DNA from: an uncultured Paraglaciecola sp.
Lineage (GTDB): Bacteria > Pseudomonadota > Gammaproteobacteria > Enterobacterales > Alteromonadaceae
NCBI RefSeq assembly: GCF_937123705.1
Contig: NZ_CAKZKO010000139.1
Span: forward strand, 124,001-188,000
Direction of reading: 5' to 3'
Length of the DNA stretch: 64,000 nucleotides
Shown here piece by piece: positions 9,564 through 17,956 of the stretch. Each line of letters begins with the position of its first letter. Positions within the stretch are counted from its first letter, which is position 1. A program made the translations under genes and the position numbers. The notes beneath the pieces were generated by a model that worked only from the letters and a program-made list of their open reading frames with translations, made no database searches and had not been told where the DNA came from.

Positions 9564-10618
9564 TAACCCAATCGACCTTTGGCGAAATGCCCGATGGCAC
9601 AGTAATCGAGCAATTTTGCTTAACCAATAATCAGGGCGTAAGCTTAGAGATCCTCAGCCTAGGCGGCATTATTCGTCGCTGGTTAATTCCCCATAATGCA
9701 AAGCCGCCTACAGATATAGTGTTAGGTTTCGACTCAGTACAGGCATATTTATCTGATGACAGTTACTTAGGTGCATTGGTAGGCAGATACGCCAATCGCA
9801 TTGCCGAAGGAAAATTGTGCCTAGAGAGTAAAAATTATCAGCTGGATATCAATCAAGGCGACAACTGTTTGCATGGTGGTAGCCAAGGCTTTAATAACAA
9901 AGTATGGCAGAGCACTGTGTTATCTCGCGACGAAAACCCAGCAATTGCGTTGCAGCTAGAAAGCCCAGACGGCGATCAAGGCTTTCCAGGCGCCTTATCT
10001 ACTAAGGTAATATATACCTTAACCGAATCCAACCGCTTAAAAATAGAATATTTTGCCACCTCAAAGCGCACCACAGTATTTAATCCAACCAACCACAGTT
10101 ATTTTAATTTGTCTGGGCATAACAGTGGCTCTGTTAACAATCAGCACATCCAAGTAGTGGCCAGTTATTACACCCCAACAGATGCACATGCCATACCCAC
10201 AGGTGAGCTGATTAAGGTAGAAGGCACGCCTTTTGATTTTAGGAAGTTAAGCACAATCGAACAGGCATTAACGTCTGCCCATCCACAAATTCAATATGGC
10301 AACGGCTTAGATCATAATCTGTGTATCGATTCCTATGATCCACAATCCCAAGAAGCCAAATATGCGGCTAAAGCCACATCAGAAAATACAGACATTAGCC
10401 TAAAGGTTTATACCACTATGCCCGGGATCCAGGTTTTTACTGCCAATCACTTTGATCATAAAAAAGGTAAGCAGGATAGCTTATATCACGCCCATCAAGG
10501 GCTGTGTTTTGAAACACAGTTTTACCCTGATTCGCCCAATCAGCCGCAATTTCCCAGTGCTACATTAAAGGCAGGTGAAGCGTTTTATTCGGTCACTGAA
10601 TATGAAGTGTTATTTTAA
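9560..10618 (+). CDS. galM: Aldose 1-epimerase (galactose mutarotase)
   Basis: Converts beta-galactose to the alpha anomer used by galactokinase. 352 residues with the family motifs: [23 protein letters not shown] near residue 100, the catalytic-histidine segment [22 protein letters not shown], and [14 protein letters not shown] with the catalytic Glu. The start is TTG at 9560, overlapping the glpK stop, so translation is coupled. An ATG eight residues later would also work but truncates the conserved N-terminal strand. No galK or galT is in the window. The pairing with glpK is unusual and suggests a substrate that yields both glycerol and galactose. Confidence 0.93.
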   Translation: MITQSTFGEMPDGTVIEQFCLTNNQGVSLEILSLGGIIRRWLIPHNAKPPTDIVLGFDSVQAYLSDDSYLGALVGRYANRIAEGKLCLESKNYQLDINQGDNCLHGGSQGFNNKVWQSTVLSRDENPAIALQLESPDGDQGFPGALSTKVIYTLTESNRLKIEYFATSKRTTVFNPTNHSYFNLSGHNSGSVNNQHIQVVASYYTPTDAHAIPTGELIKVEGTPFDFRKLSTIEQALTSAHPQIQYGNGLDHNLCIDSYDPQSQEAKYAAKATSENTDISLKVYTTMPGIQVFTANHFDHKKGKQDSLYHAHQGLCFETQFYPDSPNQPQFPSATLKAGEAFYSVTEYEVLF

Positions 10619-10638
10619 TACCAAGCCACATTAACTAA

Positions 10639-10865
10639 CCCGAACTCGGAATAAGAAACGCCTGTAAGTAGCGCTATTTTTGCCCCTATCTTCGTTGTTC
10701 ATCATGAGTGTAGAGTGACTACACAACATAATGAACGCCTTGATAAGAACAAAACTAGCACCACTTACCCATGATTTGAATAATTGTATTAATTTTAATA
10801 AAAGTAAATCTTTGAAATATAAATGTAAATCTGTATTTTTCGACATTCCTTATCCCGAATTCGGG
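10639..10865. mobile_element. MITE-like element with 8-bp target duplication
   Basis: A 227-base non-coding segment flanked by perfect direct repeats TTAACTAA (10631-10638 and 10866-10873). Its ends are imperfect inverted repeats: left CCCGAACTCGGAATAAG, right (reverse complement) CCCGAATTCGGGATAAG, continuing with about 80 percent identity for some 22 bases. The inside is AT-rich and has no transposase. The one 71-codon frame inside is not gene-like. It sits between galM and the downstream terminator. This fits a miniature inverted-repeat element moved in trans by a transposase elsewhere. The family is not identified. Confidence 0.7.
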
Positions 10866-10873
10866 TTAACTAA

Positions 10874-10911
10874 AAAAGCCCGATACAACTCAGTTGCAAC
10901 GGGCTTTTTGT
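10874..10911. terminator. Bidirectional rho-independent terminator
   Basis: GCCCG (about 10877-10881) pairs with CGGGC, with an inner CAAC/GTTG stem. An A-run precedes and a T-run follows, so it can end transcription from galM (plus) and from the SapC gene (minus). Confidence 0.8.
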
Positions 10912-10927
10912 ATGCAGTCAAAACGTT

Positions 10928-11731
10928 TTACTTTTTAGCGGTTTTTTTCGCTTTAGGTTTTGCTGCTGGTTTTTCTTCTGTTGCCGTTTCTTCAGCTTTT
11001 GGCTCTTCAAGTTGAAGTTGCAGGGCTCTAACAGGATTGTCGCTTGTTTGTGTCAGTTGAACTAAACGGTTCAATTGTCCAAGAGACATCATCACAGCAT
11101 AAATAGCACCTAAGTAACCAGTTTTATGCAAATCAGTAATAGTATCGGCATCAAGGGCTTGAAGACGTTTTTCACTGATAGTTTGCATACCATTGATATT
11201 GCGCTGTTGACCATTAACATAGTGAGCACTTAATACGATTGAGTCAAACAATCCTAGCTCTTCGATTTTCTTGACAAAATCTCGAGTAGCCATTTCGCTG
11301 TTAGCTAGCTCAGACAACAACTTTTGACGGTTGTCGAAGAATGGGCTGGGTTCGTCACCAGCAAAAAGTGGCTCGCCTTCGGTGCCAACTAGATCAGAGT
11401 TTTCATCGAAAAACACCCCTAATTTATCGCCGTCTGGTCGTACATCAAAAGGATAGCGTTGAATATTTAGCGGCACAACATGACCTGACCATTTGTCGTC
11501 TTGAATATACAAGTTAACGCCTTGCTCAATACCTAACATAGCCACACTGTGAGTCGTGTCGCTGTTCGGATCTTTAATAAAGATAATCGGCATACAACTG
11601 GCAATCTGTGCATATTCACGCAAGGATGCCGCGGCTAAATGCGCTTCTTTAGCATGTGGGAAATTGGCATCTAGCTTTACGTGTAAGTCTTTATGCTTGT
11701 TTTTGTCTAGGGGAATGTAATTCATTGTCAT
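10928..11731 (-). CDS. SapC family protein
   Basis: 267 residues matching the SapC family: an N-terminal YIPLDKNKHKDLHVK, the AHLAAASLREYAQIASCMPIIFIKD region, the ALGIEQG-like MLGIEQGVNLYI and QRYPFDVRPDG motifs, and the ELGLFDSIVL segment. The C-terminal 30 residues are a Lys/Ala/Pro-rich low-complexity tail. SapC was first named in Campylobacter S-layer biology. In marine and plant-associated Proteobacteria SapC genes sit beside TonB receptors and halogenase-like genes in carbohydrate loci, with unknown function. A second SapC gene lies at 15453-16217. This copy is separated from the operon by the tandem repeats. The start could also be the Met two codons in. Confidence 0.85.
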   Translation of the reverse strand: MTMNYIPLDKNKHKDLHVKLDANFPHAKEAHLAAASLREYAQIASCMPIIFIKDPNSDTTHSVAMLGIEQGVNLYIQDDKWSGHVVPLNIQRYPFDVRPDGDKLGVFFDENSDLVGTEGEPLFAGDEPSPFFDNRQKLLSELANSEMATRDFVKKIEELGLFDSIVLSAHYVNGQQRNINGMQTISEKRLQALDADTITDLHKTGYLGAIYAVMMSLGQLNRLVQLTQTSDNPVRALQLQLEEPKAEETATEEKPAAKPKAKKTAKK

Positions 11732-11777
11732 TAAAATATTCTCTAATTATTTTTGATAAAGCGGTTTTTATGCGCCG

Positions 11778-11809
11778 TATTGAATGTTAACAGCCAACAT
11801 AATTCAATA
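11778..11809. promoter_or_regulatory. Operator-like inverted repeat upstream of the SapC gene
   Basis: Perfect 8-base inverted repeat TATTGAAT (11778-11785) and ATTCAATA (11802-11809), 16 bases apart, 47-78 bases before the SapC start. The form and place suit a regulator site. No regulator can be assigned. Confidence 0.35.
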
Positions 11810-11983
11810 ACTGGGGATCTTTCAGGCTTTTACAAGTTAAAAACCGCAGAAGTGTGATTTATTTGTAAATAACTTACCGTTCTCGTGTGACAATTTTACC
11901 CGTTGCTTGAATTTGACTGTTTTCCTTATCGTCCCGACATGCAATTTTCCCCCCTTATCGTTGGGATAGCATATCCCTGTTTT

Positions 11984-12107
11984 GTCGTTCCCGAAGTCTT
12001 TTGATCGGGAACCTAGTGACTTTGTATTGCTTGCGCTGAATGTGTTAAACCCAGTTTGGGTGCGATACAGAGTCACTGGATACCCGATAACTACACTCGG
12101 GTATGAC
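11984..12107. repeat. 124-bp double-hairpin repeat, copy A
   Basis: The unit starts GTCGTTCCCGAAG and ends ACTCGGGTATGAC. Each end is itself a hairpin (CCCGA...TCGGG) and the two ends are inverted relative to each other, sharing the pattern GTC.T.CCCGA...ATCGGG...AGTGACT. It belongs to the general class of intergenic REP/MITE-like palindromic repeats starting GTCATTCCCG that are common in Proteobacteria. A small extra hairpin (GGGATA/TATCCC) lies just before it. Copy B follows at a 160-base period. Confidence 0.75.
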
Positions 12108-12143
12108 AGTTTTTGTTTGTCGTTGGGATAGTATATCCCACTT

Positions 12144-12267
12144 GTCGTTCCCGAAGTCTTTTGATCGGGAACCTAGCGACTGTGTGTTTCTTGCGCTGAA
12201 TTTGTTAAACCCAGTTTGAGTGCGATACAGAATCACTGGATACCCGATAACTACACTCGAGTATGAC
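12144..12267. repeat. 124-bp double-hairpin repeat, copy B
   Basis: Direct tandem repeat of copy A, the same 124-base length with scattered substitutions and exactly 160 bases downstream. The preceding small hairpin is also copied (TGGGATA/TATCCCA). It ends 18 bases beyond the glpD stop codon, so the hairpins may also end or protect the glpD transcript. Confidence 0.75.
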
Positions 12268-12284
12268 GATTTTAAAAGTATGAG

Positions 12285-13892
12285 TTAATTCACAGAGTCG
12301 ATGTATTCTTGCAGTTTGGCTTCCGCTTCATTTCCAAATAAGATTTCACACGCCACTTTTAATCCAGGGGCGGCTAGGATGTCTTCTTGTCTTACCACTA
12401 GAGATATTTTTGAACGGCGACGTAAAAAGTCTTCAAGTTTGGTGACCATTTCACGCTCTGCGGCATGTTCAATTTCAACCCTTAGGTATTCAGAGTTTTC
12501 AATTAATAGTTCGGCGTTTTCGGGATTCTCACGGATCTTCTCTAACATATTGATAGCATTACGGCCGTAGCGGCGCCAAAACCTTTTGGTTAGAGGTTCA
12601 GATGAGGTTGCAGGGGTAAGCGCATCAAAGTTCATCAATTCAGCGCGGTGGTAAAACTCATCCCGTACGGTATCGTCGGGTTCGCCGTACCATTTGTAAT
12701 TTTCGTAGGGCAGTGAAATGCCTAGTTCCTTAATCAAGCCCGCTACTTCGTCACCGACGTTAATACAGTCGGTCAGTTTGCCCCCAAATATCGACAAATA
12801 CTTGTCCACTTTATTTATGTCAATGGCGTGTTTACGTGACAATTGCACCCAATCTGCGGTGCCACCTGTGCCTTTTATGGCTAGGGGCCTTACGCCACAA
12901 CGCTCGGCTATTATGTCATCTTGGGTTAAGGCTTTTGGCAAGTCTAGAAGTTTGTTTACATTGTCTAAAACAAATTGCCGGTCTTCGTTTGTCACTTTTG
13001 CATGGGGATCTTCAACTTGGGTATCAGTAGTACCAATACAGGTTTTTGGCCCCATAGGGATAACAAAAAATAACCGTCCATCATCGGCAAAAAAAGTCAG
13101 AACCTTATTACTATCGGTAATTTTATCGACAATTAAATGTATGCCTTTTGAAAATAAGTGATGATGCTCGGTAGTTTGTTGATTAAGCTGATTCATTGGA
13201 TCAACAAATGGCCCAGCTGAATTAATAATCACCTTAGAGCGAACCGTAAACGCTTCACCGCTGATGACATCCATTGCTTGGGTGTGCCAAAGGCCATCTA
13301 CTTTTTCTGATCCATTAGCTTGCACATAATTAGCAGCAATACAGCCATAACTCATACTCGAACGAATAAAATTAAACACAAAACGAGCATCGTTATCGTG
13401 TAAAAACGCATCTGAATATTCAAAGCCACCATTAACTTTTTGGGTGTTAACTACATTCTCTAAGGATTTAATTTTAGGAGCTGATAAATACGTTGGCCCT
13501 TTGGTAAAAAAGCGCCCCATCAACCAATAAACCAAAGTTCCCATAAAAATAAACAAAGGTGGAAACCGAAAACCTTTTTGAATGCTAGTAAAAAAGCGGA
13601 TCTCTTTTACCGTCGAAGGATAACTACGCATTAAGTGATTACGACTCTTACACAGTTTATTCACCAAAGCATATTCATGGCTTTCGAGGTACTTCACCCC
13701 ACCCCATGCCAAGTTTGAAGAATTAGAACTGGTAAAGCCTGCAAAATCCCCCTTGTCTATTAGAGCCACTTTCGCCCCTTTTGCCGCAAGGGAGGCCGCT
13801 GATACGGCCCCGTTAATGCCCCCTCCGATGATCAGCACATCAAATGTTGTTTCTGGCAGTTTTTGTATATTACTTTTTCTAAGATGATTCAC
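12285..13892 (-). CDS. glpD: FAD-dependent glycerol-3-phosphate dehydrogenase/oxidase
   Basis: Membrane-associated flavoenzyme that oxidises sn-glycerol-3-phosphate to dihydroxyacetone phosphate and passes electrons to quinone. The 535 residues carry the FAD Rossmann motif DVLIIGGGINGAVSAASLAAKG (about 19-40) and the DAO-family segments SSNSSNLAWGGVKYLE, VINSAGPFVD, FVIPMGPKTCIGTTDT and LSIFGGKLTDC, plus a C-terminal helical domain. It is slightly longer than E. coli GlpD (501). It is the last gene of an operon with the symporter (15-base gap). Together with glpK it would feed glycerol into lower glycolysis. Confidence 0.92.
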   Translation of the reverse strand: MNHLRKSNIQKLPETTFDVLIIGGGINGAVSAASLAAKGAKVALIDKGDFAGFTSSNSSNLAWGGVKYLESHEYALVNKLCKSRNHLMRSYPSTVKEIRFFTSIQKGFRFPPLFIFMGTLVYWLMGRFFTKGPTYLSAPKIKSLENVVNTQKVNGGFEYSDAFLHDNDARFVFNFIRSSMSYGCIAANYVQANGSEKVDGLWHTQAMDVISGEAFTVRSKVIINSAGPFVDPMNQLNQQTTEHHHLFSKGIHLIVDKITDSNKVLTFFADDGRLFFVIPMGPKTCIGTTDTQVEDPHAKVTNEDRQFVLDNVNKLLDLPKALTQDDIIAERCGVRPLAIKGTGGTADWVQLSRKHAIDINKVDKYLSIFGGKLTDCINVGDEVAGLIKELGISLPYENYKWYGEPDDTVRDEFYHRAELMNFDALTPATSSEPLTKRFWRRYGRNAINMLEKIRENPENAELLIENSEYLRVEIEHAAEREMVTKLEDFLRRRSKISLVVRQEDILAAPGLKVACEILFGNEAEAKLQEYIDSVN

Positions 13893-13907
13893 TTTTATTC
13901 CACTATT

Positions 13908-15392
13908 TTATGATTCTGCGGGTTGCACTAAACCATCATTACTGCCCCATGCAAACTCGGCACTTTGCTTGTAATACAATTTATTGATCAACAGTGCGAC
14001 AGACACGCATGACACTAAGGTGATAAACATTAAGTGAATGTAATGCAGCCCAAAGGGAGCATGGATAGGCGAGAACTCAAACGACAAAGCACCGTACCAA
14101 AATACCCCAAATATCACGGCAATAATACCCGCATTGGCGTGGACATTTCTAAATACTAAGCCAACGATAAATATTGAAAGGATTGGCATACTGAATAATC
14201 CCCAAAGCTGTTGTAATAAGTTAATAATACTCTCTGCTTGGGCGTAAACCGGCACTAAAGCCAAGGTAATAACGGTTAACACTGCGGTGATCCCAGCACT
14301 GAGTTTAGGTACATTTTTAGTGTGGCCGATGTAAGGTTCGTGAATATCGCATACATACAGAGCAGCGGCTGAGTTTAAGTTACTGTTAAAGGTTGAAAGC
14401 ACGGCTGCAGCCATGGCGGCAGCAAAAATACCCGACATCCAAGAAGGTAATAAATCCCCTACTATCCTGCCATACGCAGCATCACCTATATCACCATACA
14501 ATTGAAAAGACACAATGCCAGGAATAACTACTATGGCGGGCACAATCAGAAGACGGATTGCCACAGCACCAAACACTCCTTTTTGGGCTTCTTTTAAGGT
14601 AGGTGCCGCCATAGCGCGCTGGGTGATCACTTGATTGGTTCCCCAATAAAATGCTTGGATAAAAATCATACCGGTTAATAGAGTATGCCAAGGAATAGGT
14701 GAGTCATCTGAGCCAATAAAAGTCAGTCTTTCAGCAGGGATAGCAGAAAAATCATAATCAATGGCGTTAAGGGCCAAAAATACTACAGCAACAGCCATAG
14801 TTAAGAGTAAAACACCTGAATAAGTATCCGAAACCGCAACGGCACGTAAACCACCAAAAATGGCGTACATTGCGCCTAACGTCGCGAACGCTGCAGCGAT
14901 ATACATCAATGGGATATCCACATTAAACATGGTTTTCATAAATAACGACCCTGAATAAATCACCGCAGGGCAAAATATCAAGGCACTACTAAGGAAAAAC
15001 AAAGTCCCGATAACTGCGCGTATATGTTTGTTGTTGTAGCGTTTTTCTAGAAGCTCTGTGGTGGTGGTACATTGGTACTTGTAATAAACAGGCAAGAATA
15101 CTTTGGCTAACAGCACTAGCCCTACTAATGCAGCAAACTCCCACCAAGCCAGCAATGCCATTTGGTTGCCGTTAGTGCCTACAAGTTGATCGGTGCTTAA
15201 ATTGGTTAAAGTAATAGAGCCAGCAATGAAATACCATTTCAACTCCCCACCAGCTAGAAACATTTCTTTGTTTTGTTGGCCCTCAGTGGCGCCAGATCGT
15301 GGCCCTTTGCCCCTACACTGCCAGTAGGTAAGCGCAGCTATAAAAGCTGTCACCATTGTAAAAACAATTACTTGCGTCATATTTTCTGGCAT
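13908..15392 (-). CDS. Sodium/solute symporter (SSS family)
   Basis: 494 residues with about 13-14 membrane helices, in the SSS/SGLT fold. Family features are the early FLAGGELKWYFIAGSITLTNLSTDQLVG segment, the helix AIFGGLRAVAVSDTYSGVLL and AAMAAAVLSTFNSNLNSAAALYVCDI near residue 330. This type in marine heterotrophs takes up sugars and sugar derivatives with sodium. The gene lies between a SapC gene (60-base gap) and glpD (15-base gap), so the likely substrate is the glycoside or glycerol derivative handled by this locus. The substrate cannot be read from sequence. Confidence 0.9.
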   Translation of the reverse strand: MPENMTQVIVFTMVTAFIAALTYWQCRGKGPRSGATEGQQNKEMFLAGGELKWYFIAGSITLTNLSTDQLVGTNGNQMALLAWWEFAALVGLVLLAKVFLPVYYKYQCTTTTELLEKRYNNKHIRAVIGTLFFLSSALIFCPAVIYSGSLFMKTMFNVDIPLMYIAAAFATLGAMYAIFGGLRAVAVSDTYSGVLLLTMAVAVVFLALNAIDYDFSAIPAERLTFIGSDDSPIPWHTLLTGMIFIQAFYWGTNQVITQRAMAAPTLKEAQKGVFGAVAIRLLIVPAIVVIPGIVSFQLYGDIGDAAYGRIVGDLLPSWMSGIFAAAMAAAVLSTFNSNLNSAAALYVCDIHEPYIGHTKNVPKLSAGITAVLTVITLALVPVYAQAESIINLLQQLWGLFSMPILSIFIVGLVFRNVHANAGIIAVIFGVFWYGALSFEFSPIHAPFGLHYIHLMFITLVSCVSVALLINKLYYKQSAEFAWGSNDGLVQPAES

Positions 15393-15452
15393 TACATTTT
15401 TCCTTAGCAGGTTTTATATTATTTATTTTCACTTCATTATTTGACTAAGCGC

Positions 15453-16217
15453 CTAGGCAATTGCTCGGTCTTTCATCACTTCTATTTTTAGTTGTTTGAT
15501 AACTCTCATACTGTGTAATTCATTGTTTTTCTTAACTAAAGTATTTAGCTGATAAATTGAAATTAACATGGCGTGGATCGGAATTAAGTAACCAAGTTTA
15601 TTCAACTCTGCTAATTGCTCGGCAGATAAAGCATGTAACTTGTCTTCATCAAGCGTGTGTAAACCATTTAGGTGTTGCACGCTGTCATCTTGAAACTGTA
15701 TTACCAAATTTATGGATTTTAATAAGCCTAATTCTTCTAACTTCTGGCAAAAGTGTGAAGTCTGCATATCATTTTTAATATCCGCTTCAAGCAGCTTTTG
15801 TATACGACTCAAATACAGTGTGGCTCTTCCTTGAGTATCAAAAAGTGGTTCCCCTGTTTCTTTAGAGAACGCCGCACTTTGCTCTAATACACCTATAGTA
15901 AAGCTGTTTTCTTGTTTTTCAGACTGCATCAAAAACAGCGGATAGGTTTGCATACTTGAAGGCAAAAACGCACTGTCCCATTGCTGTTCACGCACAAATA
16001 AGTTGCTGCCATTCTCTAGGCTGGTTAAGGCCGATAACACCCACGCACCCGTACGTTGTTCACGGGTAAAAAACACCGGAAAACTTGTCACGGCCTTAGA
16101 GGTTTCGGTAACTCTTAGTTTCATTATTTGTTGGTTAGCAGCCATGGCTATATGGCAATTTGGCCTGACTTTTAGCCCTTGATGACTTTTACTGTTGAGC
16201 TCTACTAATTTTGTCAT
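15453..16217 (-). CDS. SapC family protein
   Basis: 254 residues, a diverged paralogue of the protein at 10928-11731. Shared features are the MKLRVTETSKAVTSFPVFFTRE region, SSMQTYPLFL (matching QRYPFDV in the other copy), GEPLFDTQGRATLYL, CQKLEELGLLKSINLVIQF and the C-terminal LNKLGYLIPIHAMLISIYQLN helix. There is no signal peptide, so it should be cytoplasmic. It is 14 bases downstream of the halogenase-like gene and surely in the same operon. Function unknown. Confidence 0.85.
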   Translation of the reverse strand: MTKLVELNSKSHQGLKVRPNCHIAMAANQQIMKLRVTETSKAVTSFPVFFTREQRTGAWVLSALTSLENGSNLFVREQQWDSAFLPSSMQTYPLFLMQSEKQENSFTIGVLEQSAAFSKETGEPLFDTQGRATLYLSRIQKLLEADIKNDMQTSHFCQKLEELGLLKSINLVIQFQDDSVQHLNGLHTLDEDKLHALSAEQLAELNKLGYLIPIHAMLISIYQLNTLVKKNNELHSMRVIKQLKIEVMKDRAIA

Positions 16218-16231
16218 GATGAATCTTCTTC

Positions 16232-17752
16232 TTATTTAACTTTAGACAGCCAAGTTTCAATGTAATCTCGATGCGGCGGCAAAGTTTGCAACATCTGCTC
16301 GGTTAATTGCTGATTACGCTGCATAATTTTTTCGGCTTGTTGATCTTGATTATATAAATACCGCTGGCGCTCGAAATAAGGCTTAAAGCCCATGCCATAT
16401 AATACGTATTGATAACTAGCAGCAGGAAATAACTCTATAGAGGCATCGAAGTCGCTACTTACTGGCCCTCGATACCCCCACAATGCCAAGTCATTTTTTA
16501 GACTTTGCGGAATGGAGTTGTCTTCAAGGTGTGCTTGCCAGTAGGGTTCAGGACGCTGAGTTAAACAATAATGTAATTTCAAAAAATCAATAATGCGCTG
16601 CCAGCGATAATGCATCTGTTGATTAAATCGCTCAGCGGTAATGGCCATTAAGGAGTTATCTGCTGGTAAGTTTTCTGCAATATAACGGGCAGATATTTCC
16701 ACCAACATAATAGCTGTGGCTTCTAGGGGTTCAACAAAGCCTGCAGACATGCCTACTGCTACGCAGTTGTTTTTCCAAAACGTGGCTCTGTGTCCAGATT
16801 CAAACGAGATTTTTCGCGCCGGTATGTCTTTAGCAGCGTTACCTATGTAGGCACGCAAGTTAGCTTCTGCTTCATCATCGCTTAAATAAGCGCTGCTATA
16901 AACATGTCCTACTCCGCGTCTATGGGTCAAACCTATATCCCAGATCCAACCGGCATTTTGCGCCGTGGCTATGGTATGACAAGCAATAGGGCTGGAATCA
17001 TCCTCGTAAGGGATTTGCATAGCAAGAGCGGTATCGTTAAATAACACATCATCTTGCGGTACAAAAGGCACCCCTAATGCTTTGCCTAATAACAACGAAG
17101 AAAATCCAGTGCAATCGACAAACAAATCGCCTTGTACATGCTTTTGTTCAGACAACGCAACCGATTGGATATGGCCATTCTTCGCTAAAACAACGTCTTG
17201 TACTGTACCGATAATATGTTCAACATTGAGATTGTCACGACAATGCTGCTTGAGTAAATCGGCAAACGCCCCTGCATCCAAATGGTAGGCATAGTTACAC
17301 TGAGCTGTATATTCAGATTCGGCCATAGTACGTGGCGCTAAACCGGCTTCACAGATATGATGCTGAAAATTTGACCGTGCGGCATAATCTTCAATATTGG
17401 CCATATAAGGGGCTAAGTCTATGCGCCCATAACCTAGAGGCACAGTAAAAGGGTGATAATAAAAGTCATCTTGACCTTGAACCCAGTCTACAAATTTTCC
17501 ACCTTGCTTAAAAACGGCATGACAATGTTTAAACAAATCACTTTCTTTAATGCCAATTTGCTGCAGAGTATTTTTCATGGTGGGCCAAGTCCCTTCGCCT
17601 ACACCCACTGTAGGTATATCAGACGACTCCACAAGAGTGACTTGAATTGCATCAGAAGTGCTAGTTTTATGGTGAGAAGCGACAATAGCAGCAGTTAACC
17701 AGCCAGCCGTTCCTCCACCCACAACTACAATTTTTTTAACCGCTTTTGACAT
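16232..17752 (-). CDS. Flavin-dependent tryptophan halogenase-family protein
   Basis: 506 residues of the PrnA/RebH-like flavin halogenase family. It shows the FAD motif VVGGGTAGWLTAAIV (about 10-24), GVGEGTWPT, the FKQGGKFVDW segment whose first Lys matches the catalytic Lys79 of PrnA, and FVEPLEATA, which keeps the active-site Glu. The usual WxWxIP signature reads WIWDIG (in GWIWDIGLTHRRGVG), losing the proline. Halogenase-like genes next to TonB receptors and SapC genes are common in marine and plant-associated bacteria, mostly with unproven activity; the substrate may be a carbohydrate or aromatic compound. First gene of the operon with SapC, symporter and glpD. Confidence 0.88.
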   Translation of the reverse strand: MSKAVKKIVVVGGGTAGWLTAAIVASHHKTSTSDAIQVTLVESSDIPTVGVGEGTWPTMKNTLQQIGIKESDLFKHCHAVFKQGGKFVDWVQGQDDFYYHPFTVPLGYGRIDLAPYMANIEDYAARSNFQHHICEAGLAPRTMAESEYTAQCNYAYHLDAGAFADLLKQHCRDNLNVEHIIGTVQDVVLAKNGHIQSVALSEQKHVQGDLFVDCTGFSSLLLGKALGVPFVPQDDVLFNDTALAMQIPYEDDSSPIACHTIATAQNAGWIWDIGLTHRRGVGHVYSSAYLSDDEAEANLRAYIGNAAKDIPARKISFESGHRATFWKNNCVAVGMSAGFVEPLEATAIMLVEISARYIAENLPADNSLMAITAERFNQQMHYRWQRIIDFLKLHYCLTQRPEPYWQAHLEDNSIPQSLKNDLALWGYRGPVSSDFDASIELFPAASYQYVLYGMGFKPYFERQRYLYNQDQQAEKIMQRNQQLTEQMLQTLPPHRDYIETWLSKVK

Positions 17753-17791
17753 CTTGATACGCTATCCATTTACTGCACATACAACCTCTTA

Positions 17792-17807
17792 TTCTATGGG
17801 TATAGAA
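17792..17807. promoter_or_regulatory. Operator-like palindrome upstream of the halogenase operon
   Basis: TTCTAT and ATAGAA form a perfect 6+6 inverted repeat with spacer GGGT, about 40 bases before the halogenase-like gene. A longer-range repeat TATCCCA...TGGGATA lies slightly further upstream, near 17841-17873. Suggestive of a regulator site only. Confidence 0.35.
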
Positions 17808-17872
17808 CACGGAAATCAGCAATACTTCAAAAGATATTTCTATCCCATAAGGCCTGCTGCGCCCTGTGGGAT

Positions 17873-17901
17873 AAAAATAACCCGCACCTTCAATGCGGGT
17901 T
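17873..17901 (-). terminator. Rho-independent terminator of the TonB receptor gene
   Basis: On the minus strand AACCCGCA (from 17901) pairs with TGCGGGTT around a 7-base loop and is followed by ATTTTT. It is 56 bases after the receptor stop. Confidence 0.8.
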
Positions 17902-17956
17902 ATATTCCTAGTTAACCGACAATTGCGTTAACTATTGTATTTCACTAAAAGCAAAC

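Noticed and set aside
10631..10846. 71-codon minus-strand frame inside the MITE-like element
   Set aside because: It spans the element end and AT-rich filler, and has no protein-like features.
11837..12236. Two overlapping minus-strand frames of 79 and 63 codons with similar sequences (both starting with LYRTQTGFN-like runs)
   Set aside because: They lie in the tandem 124-bp repeats, and the similarity only reflects the DNA repeat. No ribosome site or conserved protein feature.
12718..13161. 147-codon plus-strand frame opposite glpD
   Set aside because: Antisense shadow of the conserved glpD frame.
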